Shown: positions 26,107 through 34,857, numbered from the stretch's first letter. The stretch: DNA of 64,000 nt from Burkholderiales bacterium 8X (GCA_902506565.1 LR732703.1:1782643-1846642), one strand, 5' to 3'. Translations and numbers: made by a program. The notes: generated by a model not told the origin, from the letters alone.

Positions 26107-26682
26107 TCAGCTTGTGGAAGCCGCGTTGTCGGCAGCCGGCGCTGCGGTGGGGGTCGCCGCGAGATCCTCGTAGTAGCGAAAAGCATGGCAGCTGGCCGCC
26201 CAGTGGCGATTGGTCGAGCTGCGCGCCCCGATGCCGACCAGCCGCCGGCCCGCGGCCTTGATGCGTTGCGCCAGCGGCATGAAGTCGCTGTCGCCGCCGA
26301 CGATCGCGACCGTGGCGAGATGGTCCCATCGACCGATGTCGTCGACCGCATCGAGACACAGCTTGATGTCGGCACCGTTCTTGGCGGACGCGCCGGGCGG
26401 GAACAGCTGGATCAGCTCGATGCCGGCCTGCAGCAGGGCGTCGCGGTAGCGTCCCAGGTACTGCCAGTTGGCATAGGCGCGATGGATCGCGATCGGTCCG
26501 AAGGAGGCGACCAGCTCGATCACCGAGGCGAGGTCGATCAACGGCTCCTGCACCTTGAAGCGGTTGTCGGGCCGGGCATAGGCGCCTTCGCCGAAGCGGG
26601 CTTCGCAGAGGCTGCCATGCAGGTTCTCGAAGTCCCAGTACAAGGCGACCGAGCCGGCGGAATCGGGGGTGGTTTGCGGCAC
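26107..26682 (-). CDS. NYN-domain (PIN-like) ribonuclease
   Basis: A 191-residue NYN domain protein of the LabA/Limkain-b1 type. Acidic active-site residues are visible in VALYWDFENLHGSL, in NGADIKLCLDAVD and in VGGDSDFMPLAQ. NYN domains cut RNA; bacterial members are linked to RNA turnover and, in some clusters, to defence. The start is the GTG at 26682 with GGAG ten bases before it. It is divergently transcribed from the DUF3348-DUF802-OmpA-DUF2894 operon with only 85 bases between, so shared control is possible. The C-terminal 15 residues are Ala/Pro-rich. Confidence 0.88.
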   Translation of the reverse strand: MPQTTPDSAGSVALYWDFENLHGSLCEARFGEGAYARPDNRFKVQEPLIDLASVIELVASFGPIAIHRAYANWQYLGRYRDALLQAGIELIQLFPPGASAKNGADIKLCLDAVDDIGRWDHLATVAIVGGDSDFMPLAQRIKAAGRRLVGIGARSSTNRHWAASCHAFRYYEDLAATPTAAPAADNAASTS

Positions 26683-26767
26683 GGCGGTGCTCCTCGGAAC
26701 GGTTGAATGCGGGGTTGGGCGACGGTGGGCCGGCAGTGTAGACTGCCCGGTTTTTCGAACCCCCGCC

Positions 26768-27541
26768 ATGGTCTCCTCGTCACGGCCGAGCGGTTCCGCG
26801 AGCCCGACGCTCGTTCGCCTCGTTGCCCGGCTCGCGGGCGGCGAAGCTCCCGCGAATCCAGCCTCCTTCTCCGAACCTCTCAGCCATTGGCTCGGCTGGG
26901 CGGATGCCATCTCGCTCGCCTCGGTGCTGAACGAGGGCGCGATCGATGGCGCCGCGCCCGGACCGGCGCGGCGCGGCAAGCGGCCCGACGCCCGGGCCGT
27001 TTTGAAAATCTGCGAGAAAGAATTGCTGCAAGTGCGTGCCGCGTTGGCCGAGTCGATCGACCGGGACCCGCTGTTCGCCGCGGCGGAAGCGGCGCCGGCC
27101 CGGGCGCTTTCCGACAGGGAGGCATTCGCGCCCTACCGCCGTCGCCATGCGGCGCGGCAGCAGGCGATGACGTCCGCCATCGAGCCGCTGCGAGCGCGCT
27201 TGCGCTCGGCGCTCGCCGAGGGTCCGAAGCCGATGGCTCGGCTGGCAGCCCTCGATGCCGTGATGGAGCAGGCGCTGGCGGCCGAAGAGAGCCGGCTTCT
27301 CGGCAGCTTGCCCGGGTGGCTCGAAAAGCGTTTCTGCCAGCTGCGCAAGACCGACCGAGGAGCCGAAATCGAGATCGAAGCGGAAGCCCAGCCCGACGTT
27401 GCTGTCCGCAAACCGCAGCCGTGGCTCGAACAGTTCGCTGCCGACATGCAAGCCATGCTGCTGGCCGAACTCGACTGTCGACTGCAACCCGTCGAAGGTC
27501 TGCTGGAAGCCCTGCGCACGAGTCAACCGAAAGCCCCATGA
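26768..27541 (+). CDS. DUF3348-like protein, first gene of stator-like operon
   Basis: A 257-residue cytoplasmic protein. Features are SHWLGWADAISLASVLNEG, a Glu/Arg-rich helical centre and a C-terminal helical region (LEQFAADMQAMLLAELDC). This matches the DUF3348 family found with DUF802 genes in Burkholderiales. Its TGA overlaps the ATG of the DUF802 gene (ATGA). Role unknown; as part of the operon it may bind the cytoplasmic tail of the DUF802 membrane protein. Confidence 0.75.
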   Translation: MVSSSRPSGSASPTLVRLVARLAGGEAPANPASFSEPLSHWLGWADAISLASVLNEGAIDGAAPGPARRGKRPDARAVLKICEKELLQVRAALAESIDRDPLFAAAEAAPARALSDREAFAPYRRRHAARQQAMTSAIEPLRARLRSALAEGPKPMARLAALDAVMEQALAAEESRLLGSLPGWLEKRFCQLRKTDRGAEIEIEAEAQPDVAVRKPQPWLEQFAADMQAMLLAELDCRLQPVEGLLEALRTSQPKAP

Positions 27542-29502
27542 ACCGATCCTCCGCTCCCGCCGTCTTTCTCGTCTCGTTCGCCGCCACCTTCCTGGCCGGG
27601 TTGGCCGCCGTGTGCTGGGTCGGCATCGGCTACGTGGGCGTGAGCCCGCTCGCCGTGGCGATGACGGCGCTGATCGCCGCCTTCTATCTGCTCGGCGGCA
27701 TCGAGCTGTGGCGCTTTCACCAGGGAACCCTCACGCTCACGCAGGCGGTGACCACGCTTTCGGCACCGCCGGCAGCACTCGATGCATGGCTTGCACGGCT
27801 ACATCCGTCGTTGCAGAACGCGGTGCGCCTGCGCATCGAGGGTGAGCGGGTCGCCCTGCCCGGCCCGGCGCTGGCGCCATACCTGGCCGGCCTCCTGGTG
27901 CTGCTGGGCATGCTGGGCACTTTTCTCGGCATGGTGGTGACGCTCACCGGCACCGGCGCGGCGCTCGAGAGCGCGACCGACCTGTTCGCGGTGCGTTCCA
28001 TCCTCGCCGCGCCGGTCAAGGGCCTCGGCGTCGCCTTCGGCACCTCGCTCGCCGGTATCGCCACGTCCGCGATGCTGGGGCTGCTCACCGCCTGGTGCCG
28101 GCGCGAGCGGCTGCAGGCTGCCCAGCAACTCGATGCCCGGATCGCCACCACCTTGCGCGGTTTCTCGCAGGCTCATCGACGCGAAGAATCCTTCAAGCTG
28201 CTGCAGCGCCAGGCCGACGCCCTGCCCCAGGTCGCCGACCGGCTGCAACGCTTGATGGCGGTCATCGAGGAACGGTCCGAGGCCCTGGACCAGCGGCTGG
28301 TCGACGGCCAGCAAGGATTCCATGACGAGTCGCGCGCTGCCTACCGAGGCCTCGCCGAATCGGTCGCCGGCAGCCTGGCGCAAAGCCTCGCCGAAGGCGC
28401 ACGGCTCGCCGGCGCGACGCTGCAGCCGGTCGTCGACAGCACGCTCGCCGGCATCGCACGTGAAAGCTCGTCCCTGCACATCCGACTCGCGGAAACCTTC
28501 GAACAACGTACCGCGACCTTGCTGGCCGAGGTGTCGGGGCGCCTCGAAGCGGCGGTCGGCCAGGTCGCCGAGGATTGGCGCGAAGCCTTGGCGCTGCACG
28601 AGCGTGCCAGCCGGCAACTGTCGGGCGACACGCAGCAGGCGCTGACGGCTGCCGCGGGCAGCTTCGCGCAGCACTCGGCTTCGCTGCTCGCCGATGTGCG
28701 GCAGGCGGAACAAGACCGGCAGGCTCGCGCCGAAGCGGAGGAGCGTGCACGGCTCGCCAGCTGGACCGAATCGCTCGCCGCGATGGCAGCGACCCTGCGG
28801 CACGAATTGCAGCAAACCGGCGCCGACGCATTCGCCCGCCAGCAGGAAGCCGCCGAGACGCTCGCCCGAATCGCGCGTGAGATCTCCGAACATGCCGGGC
28901 AGCAGGCCGAGCGCACCATTTCCGAAGTCGCCAAGCTGGCGAACGACGCGGCCGAAGCGCCCCGTGCCGCAGCCGAAGCGATGGCCGAGATGCGCCGTCA
29001 CGTGTCGGAAGGCCTTGCCCGCGACAACGCGCTGCTGGCGGAACGCGGCCAGTCGATGGCGACGCTGCAGAGCCTGATCGACTCGGCACAGCGGGCGGCC
29101 GGCGAGCAGCGCGCCGCGATCGACGAGCTGGTCGGCGCGACGACCCGACTGCTGGAGCGGCTCGAAAGCCGCTTCGAGCAGAAGCTGGACGCGGAGGGCG
29201 CCAAGCTCGCGGCCGTGGCGGCCGAGGTGAATGCCGGCGCCGTCGAGGTCGCGAGCCTCGGCGAGGCTTTCGGCGCCGGGGTGCAGCAGTTCAGCCGATC
29301 CAACGACCAGCTCGGCGCGCAGCTCGAGCGGATCGAAGCCGCGCTCGGCAAGGCGATGGCGCGCAGCGACGAGCAGCTCGCCTATGCCGTGGCGCAGGCC
29401 CGAGAGGTCATCGACCTCAGCATGCTGTCGCAACGGCAGATCGTCGAGAACCTGCAGCAGCTGGCCGCGCGTCGCGACGCCGCGGCCGAGAGCGACGCGT
29501 GA
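27538..29502 (+). CDS. DUF802 MotA/TolQ/ZorA-like membrane protein with coiled-coil tail
   Basis: A 654-residue inner-membrane protein. Hydrophobic segments lie near 7-29, 36-54, 114-136 and 164-186. The last two, with LLGMLGTFLGMVVTLTGTG and KGLGVAFGTSLAGIATSAML, carry the MotA/TolQ/ExbB signature that lines the proton or sodium channel. From residue 190 to the end is a long Glu/Ala/Arg-rich coiled coil. This topology (channel plus long cytoplasmic tail) is that of ZorA in Zorya anti-phage systems and unlike flagellar MotA. It overlaps DUF3348 by 4 bases and the OmpA-type gene by 1 base. Likely the pentameric outer part of a stator; the role is not established. Confidence 0.85.
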   Translation: MNRSSAPAVFLVSFAATFLAGLAAVCWVGIGYVGVSPLAVAMTALIAAFYLLGGIELWRFHQGTLTLTQAVTTLSAPPAALDAWLARLHPSLQNAVRLRIEGERVALPGPALAPYLAGLLVLLGMLGTFLGMVVTLTGTGAALESATDLFAVRSILAAPVKGLGVAFGTSLAGIATSAMLGLLTAWCRRERLQAAQQLDARIATTLRGFSQAHRREESFKLLQRQADALPQVADRLQRLMAVIEERSEALDQRLVDGQQGFHDESRAAYRGLAESVAGSLAQSLAEGARLAGATLQPVVDSTLAGIARESSSLHIRLAETFEQRTATLLAEVSGRLEAAVGQVAEDWREALALHERASRQLSGDTQQALTAAAGSFAQHSASLLADVRQAEQDRQARAEAEERARLASWTESLAAMAATLRHELQQTGADAFARQQEAAETLARIAREISEHAGQQAERTISEVAKLANDAAEAPRAAAEAMAEMRRHVSEGLARDNALLAERGQSMATLQSLIDSAQRAAGEQRAAIDELVGATTRLLERLESRFEQKLDAEGAKLAAVAAEVNAGAVEVASLGEAFGAGVQQFSRSNDQLGAQLERIEAALGKAMARSDEQLAYAVAQAREVIDLSMLSQRQIVENLQQLAARRDAAAESDA

Positions 29503-30200
29503 TGCAGGACGACGGCGATATCGGGCTCGAGGCCGCGGTGCCGGTCTGGGCGGTGTTCGGCGACCTGATGGCCGGGCTGCTCGGCGCGTTCGTGCTGATC
29601 CTGGTGTGTGCGCTCGGCATGCAGCTGGAGTTGTCGAGCCGGCTCGAGAGCGAGATCAAGCAGCGGGAGGTCGAGGCCGAGCGACGCCAGACGCTCGAAC
29701 AGGCGCTGGCCGGGCCGCTCGCAGCGGGTCGCGTGACCTTGACGGATGGCCGCATCGGGATCAGCGGCAACCTGCTGTTCGCCTTGAACTCGGCCGAGCT
29801 GCAGCCCGAAGGCAGGCAGCTCCTCAAGAGCCTCACCGGTCCGCTCAAGGCCTACCTTGCCTCGCGCGACCAGATCCTCATGGTGAGCGGCTTCACGGAC
29901 GACCGGCAGGTACGCGAAGGCAATCGCCGCTTCGCCGACAACTGGGAGCTTTCCGCGCAGCGCGCCTTGACGGTGACCCGGGCCTTGATCGAGGAAGGCG
30001 TGCCGTCGTCATCGGTCTTCGCGGCCGCCTTCGGTGCCGAGCAGGCGGTGGCGTCGAATGCGGATGCGGACGGACGCTCGCGCAATCGCCGGGTCGAGAT
30101 GGCCGCTACGCCGCGGCCGAGGGGCGGCACGGGCGATGTGGGCGGCTCGGGCGGCCCGGGCGGCTCGGGCGGCAAGAATGCGGCGCCTGCTCGTGAGTAG
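29502..30200 (+). CDS. MotB/ZorB-like OmpA-domain protein
   Basis: A 232-residue protein with one N-terminal membrane helix. The start of that helix, VPVWAVFGDLMAGLLGAFVL, has an Asp (residue 21) where MotB carries its ion-binding Asp. After a short coiled coil comes an OmpA-like peptidoglycan-binding domain (SAELQPEGRQLLKSL, VSGFTDDRQV, DGRSRNRRVEM). The C-terminus is Gly-rich. It starts on TGATG, one base overlapping the DUF802 stop, and overlaps DUF2894. With DUF802 it makes a complete 5:2-stator-type pair. A GTG one codon earlier is an alternative start. Confidence 0.87.
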   Translation: MQDDGDIGLEAAVPVWAVFGDLMAGLLGAFVLILVCALGMQLELSSRLESEIKQREVEAERRQTLEQALAGPLAAGRVTLTDGRIGISGNLLFALNSAELQPEGRQLLKSLTGPLKAYLASRDQILMVSGFTDDRQVREGNRRFADNWELSAQRALTVTRALIEEGVPSSSVFAAAFGAEQAVASNADADGRSRNRRVEMAATPRPRGGTGDVGGSGGPGGSGGKNAAPARE

Positions 30201-30849
30201 TCTCGACACGACTCGAAAGGCGTTCATCGAGGCACTGGCTCGACGAGCGGAGACGCAACGCGGTGCGGTGCGTGCATTGCTCGACGCGAGGCTGGATGCC
30301 TTGCGCGCCGGGAACCAGGTGGAGCGAAAGAAAGCCGTTGCGGGCGATGACGCCGAGCAGTCGGTGACACAGGCGACGTCGGCGTCGGCGCCTGCCGCTG
30401 TCGCGGGTAGCCCGGGTGGCGCCTCCCGCAGCCCGCTGGGAGAATGCGTCGCGAGCTTGGCGAGCCGCGAGTCGATGGCCGTCGATCGGTCGTCGAGCGG
30501 CGCTGCCCATTCGCCCGTCGGCGCTTCGCCGCTCATCGCCGAGAACCTCGCCTACTTCAAGAGCCTCTGGTCCCGCCTCAGCGCCGACCGACGCCTGGGT
30601 GAATCGCTGGCCGCCGTTCCGGAGAACCCGGGGCCGCTCAACTCGCACCGACTGGTGCATCGGGCGCTCGCCTCCATGCGCGAGCTGTCGCCGGCTTACC
30701 TCGGCCACTTCATGAGCTACGTCGATACCTTGCAGGGCTTGGAGCAGATGAATGCGGCGCCGATCGAGCGCGGCGCCGTTCGTGTGGCGAAAGCCAGCGG
30801 AACCGAGCGCCGCAAGCCGATGCGCAGCAAGAATAGCAAGCGAGCCTGA
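30178..30849 (+). CDS. DUF2894-like protein, last gene of stator-like operon
   Basis: A 223-residue soluble protein. The N-terminal helix TTRKAFIEALARRAETQRGA and the C-terminal block AENLAYFKSLWSRLSADRR ... LGHFMSYVDTLQGLEQM fit the DUF2894 family, separated by a Ser/Ala/Gly-rich linker (about 55-105). The start overlaps the OmpA-type gene by 23 bases, or by 8 bases if the GTG at 30193 is used. Function unknown; its conserved position suggests that it works with the stator pair. Confidence 0.78.
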   Translation: MRRLLVSSLDTTRKAFIEALARRAETQRGAVRALLDARLDALRAGNQVERKKAVAGDDAEQSVTQATSASAPAAVAGSPGGASRSPLGECVASLASRESMAVDRSSSGAAHSPVGASPLIAENLAYFKSLWSRLSADRRLGESLAAVPENPGPLNSHRLVHRALASMRELSPAYLGHFMSYVDTLQGLEQMNAAPIERGAVRVAKASGTERRKPMRSKNSKRA

Positions 30850-30868
30850 ATGGCAGGCCCAGGCCGAT

Positions 30869-30889
30869 CACCGCTAGCCGATAGCGGTG
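30869..30889 (+). terminator. hairpin after DUF2894 gene
   Basis: Perfect 8-bp stem CACCGCTA/TAGCGGTG with a 5-base loop, 20 bases after the operon's last stop. There is no T-tract, so it is a weak terminator candidate or an RNA-stabilising hairpin. Confidence 0.4.
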
Positions 30890-30925
30890 CCAACGTATGG
30901 TTACCGCCATTTACACTCTTCCCGA

Positions 30926-31732
30926 ATGGAAAAATCGCCCGATTACCTGTTCTACATTGACGATTCCGGATCGCGCGATCCTGATCGCAGCCGAACTACT
31001 GACACCAGCTTGGTCGATTGGTTTGGGATGGGGGGAGTGCTAGTTCGCGAGGATCAATTAGAGGGGCTCAAGCAGCAGATCCTGCTTTTTCGTTCGCGCT
31101 GGCCGCATCCGGATGCTCCGCTTCATTCTTCTGAGATTCGTACTCGAAAGAACAGGTTTGCGTGGCTTCGCAACGTCTCGCAATCGAAGCACGATCGCTT
31201 TATGGCGGAACTTACCGAACTCATGTGCTCGCTTCCCATCATCGTTCACGCGGCCGTTGTCGATCGGCCGGGATATAACCGAAAGTACATGAAGGAATAT
31301 GGGCCACGACGTTGGTCACTTTGTCAAACTGCGTTCAAGATTGCCGTTGAACGAGCAGCAAAGTTCGCGCTTTCCGAAAATGCCAGATTGCGTGTGTTCG
31401 TCGAACAGAGCGATCGGCCCAACGAGCGGCGGCTGAAAAGTTACTTTGAAGAGCTTCGAAGCGAGGGAACTGGGTTCAAGACCGACACCTCCGCAAAGTA
31501 CGCGCCGCTTACGGTGGAGCAATTGAGCGGCACATTAGTTGAGTTCCGCACCAAAACCAAGCAATCGCTAGCTATGCAGATCGCGGACTTGGCTCTCTGG
31601 CCCGTTTGCAAAGGGAGGTATTTTCCCGACAACCTAGCACTTGTTGCTATGACCAGGTCGGGCAAACTGCTCGATGCGAAATGCCTTGCTGACAACGGGC
31701 TGCTAGGAATCAAGTACAGCTGCTTTGACTAA
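30926..31732 (+). CDS. DUF3800 protein, low-GC insertion
   Basis: A 268-residue DUF3800 protein. The opening YLFYIDDSGSRD holds the family's acidic D-E/D-S motif, and KTKQSLAMQIADLALWPVCKG near the end gives the second acidic patch (QIADL). The fold is RNase-H-like, so nuclease activity is suspected; function is unproven. Base composition and codon use are markedly more AT-rich than both neighbours, suggesting recent transfer as a single gene. No good ribosome site is visible for the ATG at 30926. It sits between the stator-like operon and a Bug operon and ends at a strong hairpin. Confidence 0.8.
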   Translation: MEKSPDYLFYIDDSGSRDPDRSRTTDTSLVDWFGMGGVLVREDQLEGLKQQILLFRSRWPHPDAPLHSSEIRTRKNRFAWLRNVSQSKHDRFMAELTELMCSLPIIVHAAVVDRPGYNRKYMKEYGPRRWSLCQTAFKIAVERAAKFALSENARLRVFVEQSDRPNERRLKSYFEELRSEGTGFKTDTSAKYAPLTVEQLSGTLVEFRTKTKQSLAMQIADLALWPVCKGRYFPDNLALVAMTRSGKLLDAKCLADNGLLGIKYSCFD

Positions 31733-31738
31733 AAACGC

Positions 31739-31762
31739 AAGAGCCCACCAAAGTGGGCTCTT
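31739..31762 (-). terminator. rho-independent terminator (shared by convergent genes)
   Basis: AAGAGCCCAC, four-base loop, GTGGGCTCTT: a perfect 10-bp stem. Read leftward it is followed by GCGTTTTTAG, a proper T-tract, so it ends the leftward Bug/dehydrogenase/racemase operon. The same stem would also lie just after the rightward DUF3800 gene. Confidence 0.8.
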
Positions 31763-31828
31763 GGCGGCCGCCAAAATTTTCGGGACGACCTCTTAGGCTA
31801 TGCCTGCCGCAATTATGCAGCATGGCCC

Positions 31829-32800
31829 TCACTCCGCCGTGATGTTGACCTTCTTCATCAACGCCCCGTATTTCTCGAACTGAGTCGCCGTGGCGCTGCG
31901 CAGTTCGGCGGGCGTGGTGCCGCGCGGCACCATGCCGCCGGCGATCAGCTTGCTGCGGGTGTCGGGGTCGGCGAGTGCGGCGGTCACCTCGCGTTGAAGC
32001 CGGTCGACGATGGCCTTGGGCGTTTTGGCCGGCGCCATCAGCGTGAACCAGGATTCGAACTCGAAGCCGGGCAAGCCGGATTCTGCAACGGTCGGCACTT
32101 CGGGAAACTGCGGCATGCGCTTGGCCGCCGGTACCGCGATCAGCCGCAGCTTGCCGGCCTGCACCAGGGAGTTGACGGTGGCGATGCCCTGCAGCGCGGT
32201 CTGCACCTCCTTGCCGGCGACTCCTGTCGCGGCCTGGGTGGCGCCCTTGTAGGGCACATGCTTCAGGTCGATGTTGGCCTGCGACGCGAACATCGCCATC
32301 GCCACGTGCTGCGGGCTCCCGTTGCCGCCGGAGCCGTAGTTGATGGTCCCCGGTGCCTTGCGCGCCGCCTCGATCAGGTCGGCGGGCGTGCGGATCGCCG
32401 AATCCGAATCCACCACCATGCCCCATTCCAGCGTGGCGACCAGCGACACCGGCTCGAAGTCCCGCATGATGTCCCACGGCATCTTCGACTGCATGTGCGG
32501 CACCATGGTCATGATGCTGTCGTTGAAGCCGCCGAGGGTGTAGCCGTCGGGTGCCGCCTTGGCGACCCGGTCCGCGCCGATCAGGCCCGAGGCGCCCGGC
32601 TGGTTCTCGATCAGGATGCCCTGCCCCATGGTCTGGCTCATGCGCGCCGCGACGATGCGGGCCGCGTTGTCGACCGCGCTGCCGGCGGCCAGCGGCACGA
32701 TGATGCGGATCGGCTTCGACGGGTAGTCCGACTGGGCGAAGACGGCACCCGCGGCCAGCAGCAGCGAGCAACCGGCGAGCACGAAGCGATGGAAGGTCAT
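31829..32800 (-). CDS. Bug-family tripartite tricarboxylate transporter binding protein
   Basis: A 323-residue periplasmic binding protein. Signal peptide MTFHRFVLAGCSLLLAAGAV ends near FAQ, followed by the Bug signature YPSKPIRIIVPLAAGSAVDN, then ENQPGASGLIG, APDGYTLGG and VPYKGATQ. GAGGAGACCTGAC precedes the ATG. It is the last gene of a leftward operon with an Ldh-type dehydrogenase and an Asp/Glu-racemase-like enzyme. These together suggest uptake and oxidation of a hydroxy acid or related carboxylate. Its only close relative in this window is the other Bug gene. Confidence 0.93.
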   Translation of the reverse strand: MTFHRFVLAGCSLLLAAGAVFAQSDYPSKPIRIIVPLAAGSAVDNAARIVAARMSQTMGQGILIENQPGASGLIGADRVAKAAPDGYTLGGFNDSIMTMVPHMQSKMPWDIMRDFEPVSLVATLEWGMVVDSDSAIRTPADLIEAARKAPGTINYGSGGNGSPQHVAMAMFASQANIDLKHVPYKGATQAATGVAGKEVQTALQGIATVNSLVQAGKLRLIAVPAAKRMPQFPEVPTVAESGLPGFEFESWFTLMAPAKTPKAIVDRLQREVTAALADPDTRSKLIAGGMVPRGTTPAELRSATATQFEKYGALMKKVNITAE

Positions 32801-32890
32801 GTCAGGTCTCCTCGTTAGGCAGGCCGCGGTCGGCCCGAAGATGGTTGACCGGTGCGATGCCGGCGAGAAGGCGAAACGCCGAAAGCCGCC

Positions 32891-33952
32891 TCAACGCGCG
32901 CCGAGCGGCGCCACGCCCGCCTCGGCCGCCATCGCATCCAGGTCGCGCAGCAGCGAAGCCGGCAGAGGGATGCCGTCCCGGGCATATTGCTCGCGGCGCT
33001 CGTGGCTTTGTTCGCCCGGCAGCAGGATGCGATCGACGCCCGGCATCCGCTCGCTCGCCCGCAGTTCGCGCGACAGCTGGTCGACCCGTGCCTTGAAGGC
33101 ATCGACATCGCCGAAGGCATCGAGATCGATCGCGCAGATCGCCTGCCCGGTGTTGGTGGTGGTCTCGAAATCCGCGTTGAAGTCGATGACTTCGCTGCCC
33201 ATCGCGGCGCCATTGAGCGTGCCTGCGAGCAGGCCGACGACGAGCGAGAGGCCGTAGCCCTTGTAGCCGCCGATCGGCAGCAGGAAGCCTTCCTCGCGCT
33301 TGTTCGGATCGGTCATCGGCTGGCCCTGGCGGTCGACCATCCAGCCGACCGGCATCGGCTCGCCGCGCTGGGCCTTGGCCTTGACCTTGCCGTAGGCGGC
33401 CACGGTGGTCGCCATGTCGAGCACGATCGGCGGCTCGCTGCCGGCCGGCACCGCGGCGGCGATCGGGTTGGTCGACAGCAGCATGTCGAGGCCGCCCCAG
33501 GCCGGCAGGTGGTTGGCGTTGCCGACCGCGAAATAGAGCCCGATCATGTTCGCCGCCATCGGCATGCGCGCGTAGAGCGACGCCGGGCCGGCATGGTTGC
33601 TGAGCCGAGAGCCGACCCAGGCGATGCCGGTGTTGCGGGCTTTCTCGATCGCGATCTCGGCGGCCCGCTTCATCACCAGGTGACCCATGCCGTTGTCGCC
33701 ATCGAGCAGCGCCATGCCGGCGCGTTCGCTCACGATGCGGATATCGGGATGCAGGTTCATGCCGCCGGCACGGATGCGCCGCGCGTAAGGTCCCAGGCGG
33801 ATCACGCCGTGGCCGTCCGAGCCCTGCAGGTCGGCCTCGGCCATGAGCCGGCCGACCGTGGCGGCGTCCTGCGCGGGCAAGCCGAGCGAGGCCAGCATGT
33901 CGGTGATGAAGCCCTCGAGGGCAGAAAACGAAACACGGGGATCAGGCGACAC
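32891..33952 (-). CDS. Ldh-family (malate/L-lactate/ureidoglycolate type) dehydrogenase
   Basis: A 353-residue NAD(P)-dependent oxidoreductase of the type-2 malate/L-lactate dehydrogenase family. Signatures are SDGHGVIRLGPYARRI, with the catalytic His, then AWVGSRLSNHAGPAS and STNPIAAAVPAG, and the cofactor segment GYKGYGLSLVVG. Family members oxidise malate, L-lactate, ureidoglycolate, sulfolactate or delta-1-piperideine-2-carboxylate analogues; the exact substrate is not readable. The start is a GTG that overlaps the racemase stop by 11 bases. The downstream Bug protein may deliver the substrate. Confidence 0.9.
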   Translation of the reverse strand: MSPDPRVSFSALEGFITDMLASLGLPAQDAATVGRLMAEADLQGSDGHGVIRLGPYARRIRAGGMNLHPDIRIVSERAGMALLDGDNGMGHLVMKRAAEIAIEKARNTGIAWVGSRLSNHAGPASLYARMPMAANMIGLYFAVGNANHLPAWGGLDMLLSTNPIAAAVPAGSEPPIVLDMATTVAAYGKVKAKAQRGEPMPVGWMVDRQGQPMTDPNKREEGFLLPIGGYKGYGLSLVVGLLAGTLNGAAMGSEVIDFNADFETTTNTGQAICAIDLDAFGDVDAFKARVDQLSRELRASERMPGVDRILLPGEQSHERREQYARDGIPLPASLLRDLDAMAAEAGVAPLGAR

Positions 33953-34658
33953 CGAGGACCCTTTCTTTGAGCGCCGACACGGCGCAATCCGGACTGCTCA
34001 AGACCTGGCAGCGAGGCACCGCGGCACTCACCTCGCGCTGGGCGGCGGCCATCGAGAACTGCGCCAGCATCACGGTGTCGCAGCCGTCGAGTTCGCTGGC
34101 CACGGCGTCCGCGATCTTGCGGTGATGAAGGGCCGGCTCGCCGCGCGCCAGGTCGTCCATGGCCTCCGGCACGAAGAGCGTGCAGAAGTCGACCCGGATT
34201 GCACGGCTCTGCGAGAGCCGGCGGAATTCCTCGGCCATCGAGCCGATGGATGGCTCGAAGGTCGCGACCAGTGCGATGCGGGTTTTGCCCTCCGCAGCAC
34301 GCTGCAGGGCCAGCTCGAACATCGCCTCGTTTGGCTTCAGCACCGGCACGGCTTGCTCGCGGGCGACGGCTTCGATGGCGGGACCGAAGGCAGAACAGGT
34401 GAAGAGCAAGGCATCGCAGCCGGTGCCGACCGCGTAGTCCGCGAGTTGCCGGAAGCGCCTGAACATCTCAGGCTGCAACTCGGCATGCGCCGCGCGATCG
34501 ATCGAGAGGCTGGCATCCAGCAGGTTCATGCGCATCGCCTCGGGCCACGAGCGGTCGAAGGCGGCTTCGATCGGCGACATCGCCAGTGCCGTGGCGTGAA
34601 CGAGGCCGATGCGAGGGGGCTTGCGGGCGATCGGATGGGGTAGCGGGATGGACGACAT
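33942..34658 (-). CDS. aspartate/glutamate racemase-family enzyme
   Basis: A 238-residue Asp/Glu/hydantoin racemase-fold protein. The first catalytic Cys is in ALLFTCSAFG; the position of the second falls around VLSSPDCAVS near the C-terminus. The family includes racemases, arylmalonate decarboxylase and maleate isomerase. The first gene of the operon with Ldh and Bug, coupled to the next by overlap. The first 15 residues are Pro-rich; a slightly later start is possible. Confidence 0.82.
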   Translation of the reverse strand: MSSIPLPHPIARKPPRIGLVHATALAMSPIEAAFDRSWPEAMRMNLLDASLSIDRAAHAELQPEMFRRFRQLADYAVGTGCDALLFTCSAFGPAIEAVAREQAVPVLKPNEAMFELALQRAAEGKTRIALVATFEPSIGSMAEEFRRLSQSRAIRVDFCTLFVPEAMDDLARGEPALHHRKIADAVASELDGCDTVMLAQFSMAAAQREVSAAVPRCQVLSSPDCAVSALKERVLGVA

Positions 34659-34696
34659 CTCTGGGACGGTGCGAGCCTGTCGTTTCTAGCAGCGCT

Positions 34697-34726
34697 GCGC
34701 GAATCCACACCCCTGTGGATTCGCGC
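34697..34726 (-). terminator. 13-bp perfect hairpin between operons
   Basis: Arms of 13 bp (GCGCGAATCCACA and its complement) with a CCCC/GGGG loop. It lies 130 bases beyond the end of the leftward beta-propeller lipoprotein gene and 38 bases before the racemase start. No T-tract follows, so it may be a terminator acting without U-tract or an operator for the racemase operon. Confidence 0.5.
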
Positions 34727-34857
34727 GTTGTGCGTCCGCGCTTTTTCGCGTAGGGCGCGCGCCGGTCAAGCGCCGGAAGACTCGCTCGCCGGCGTACCGT
34801 GGCTGGCGAGACAGTTCTGACGCGCGAGAGCAGATCAGCCTGCGCCTGTGCCTGCCA

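Noticed and set aside
26768..30849. Complete Zorya system
   Set aside because: Only the motor-like pair is present; ZorC, the helicase ZorD and the HNH protein ZorE are absent, so only a Zorya-like architecture is claimed.
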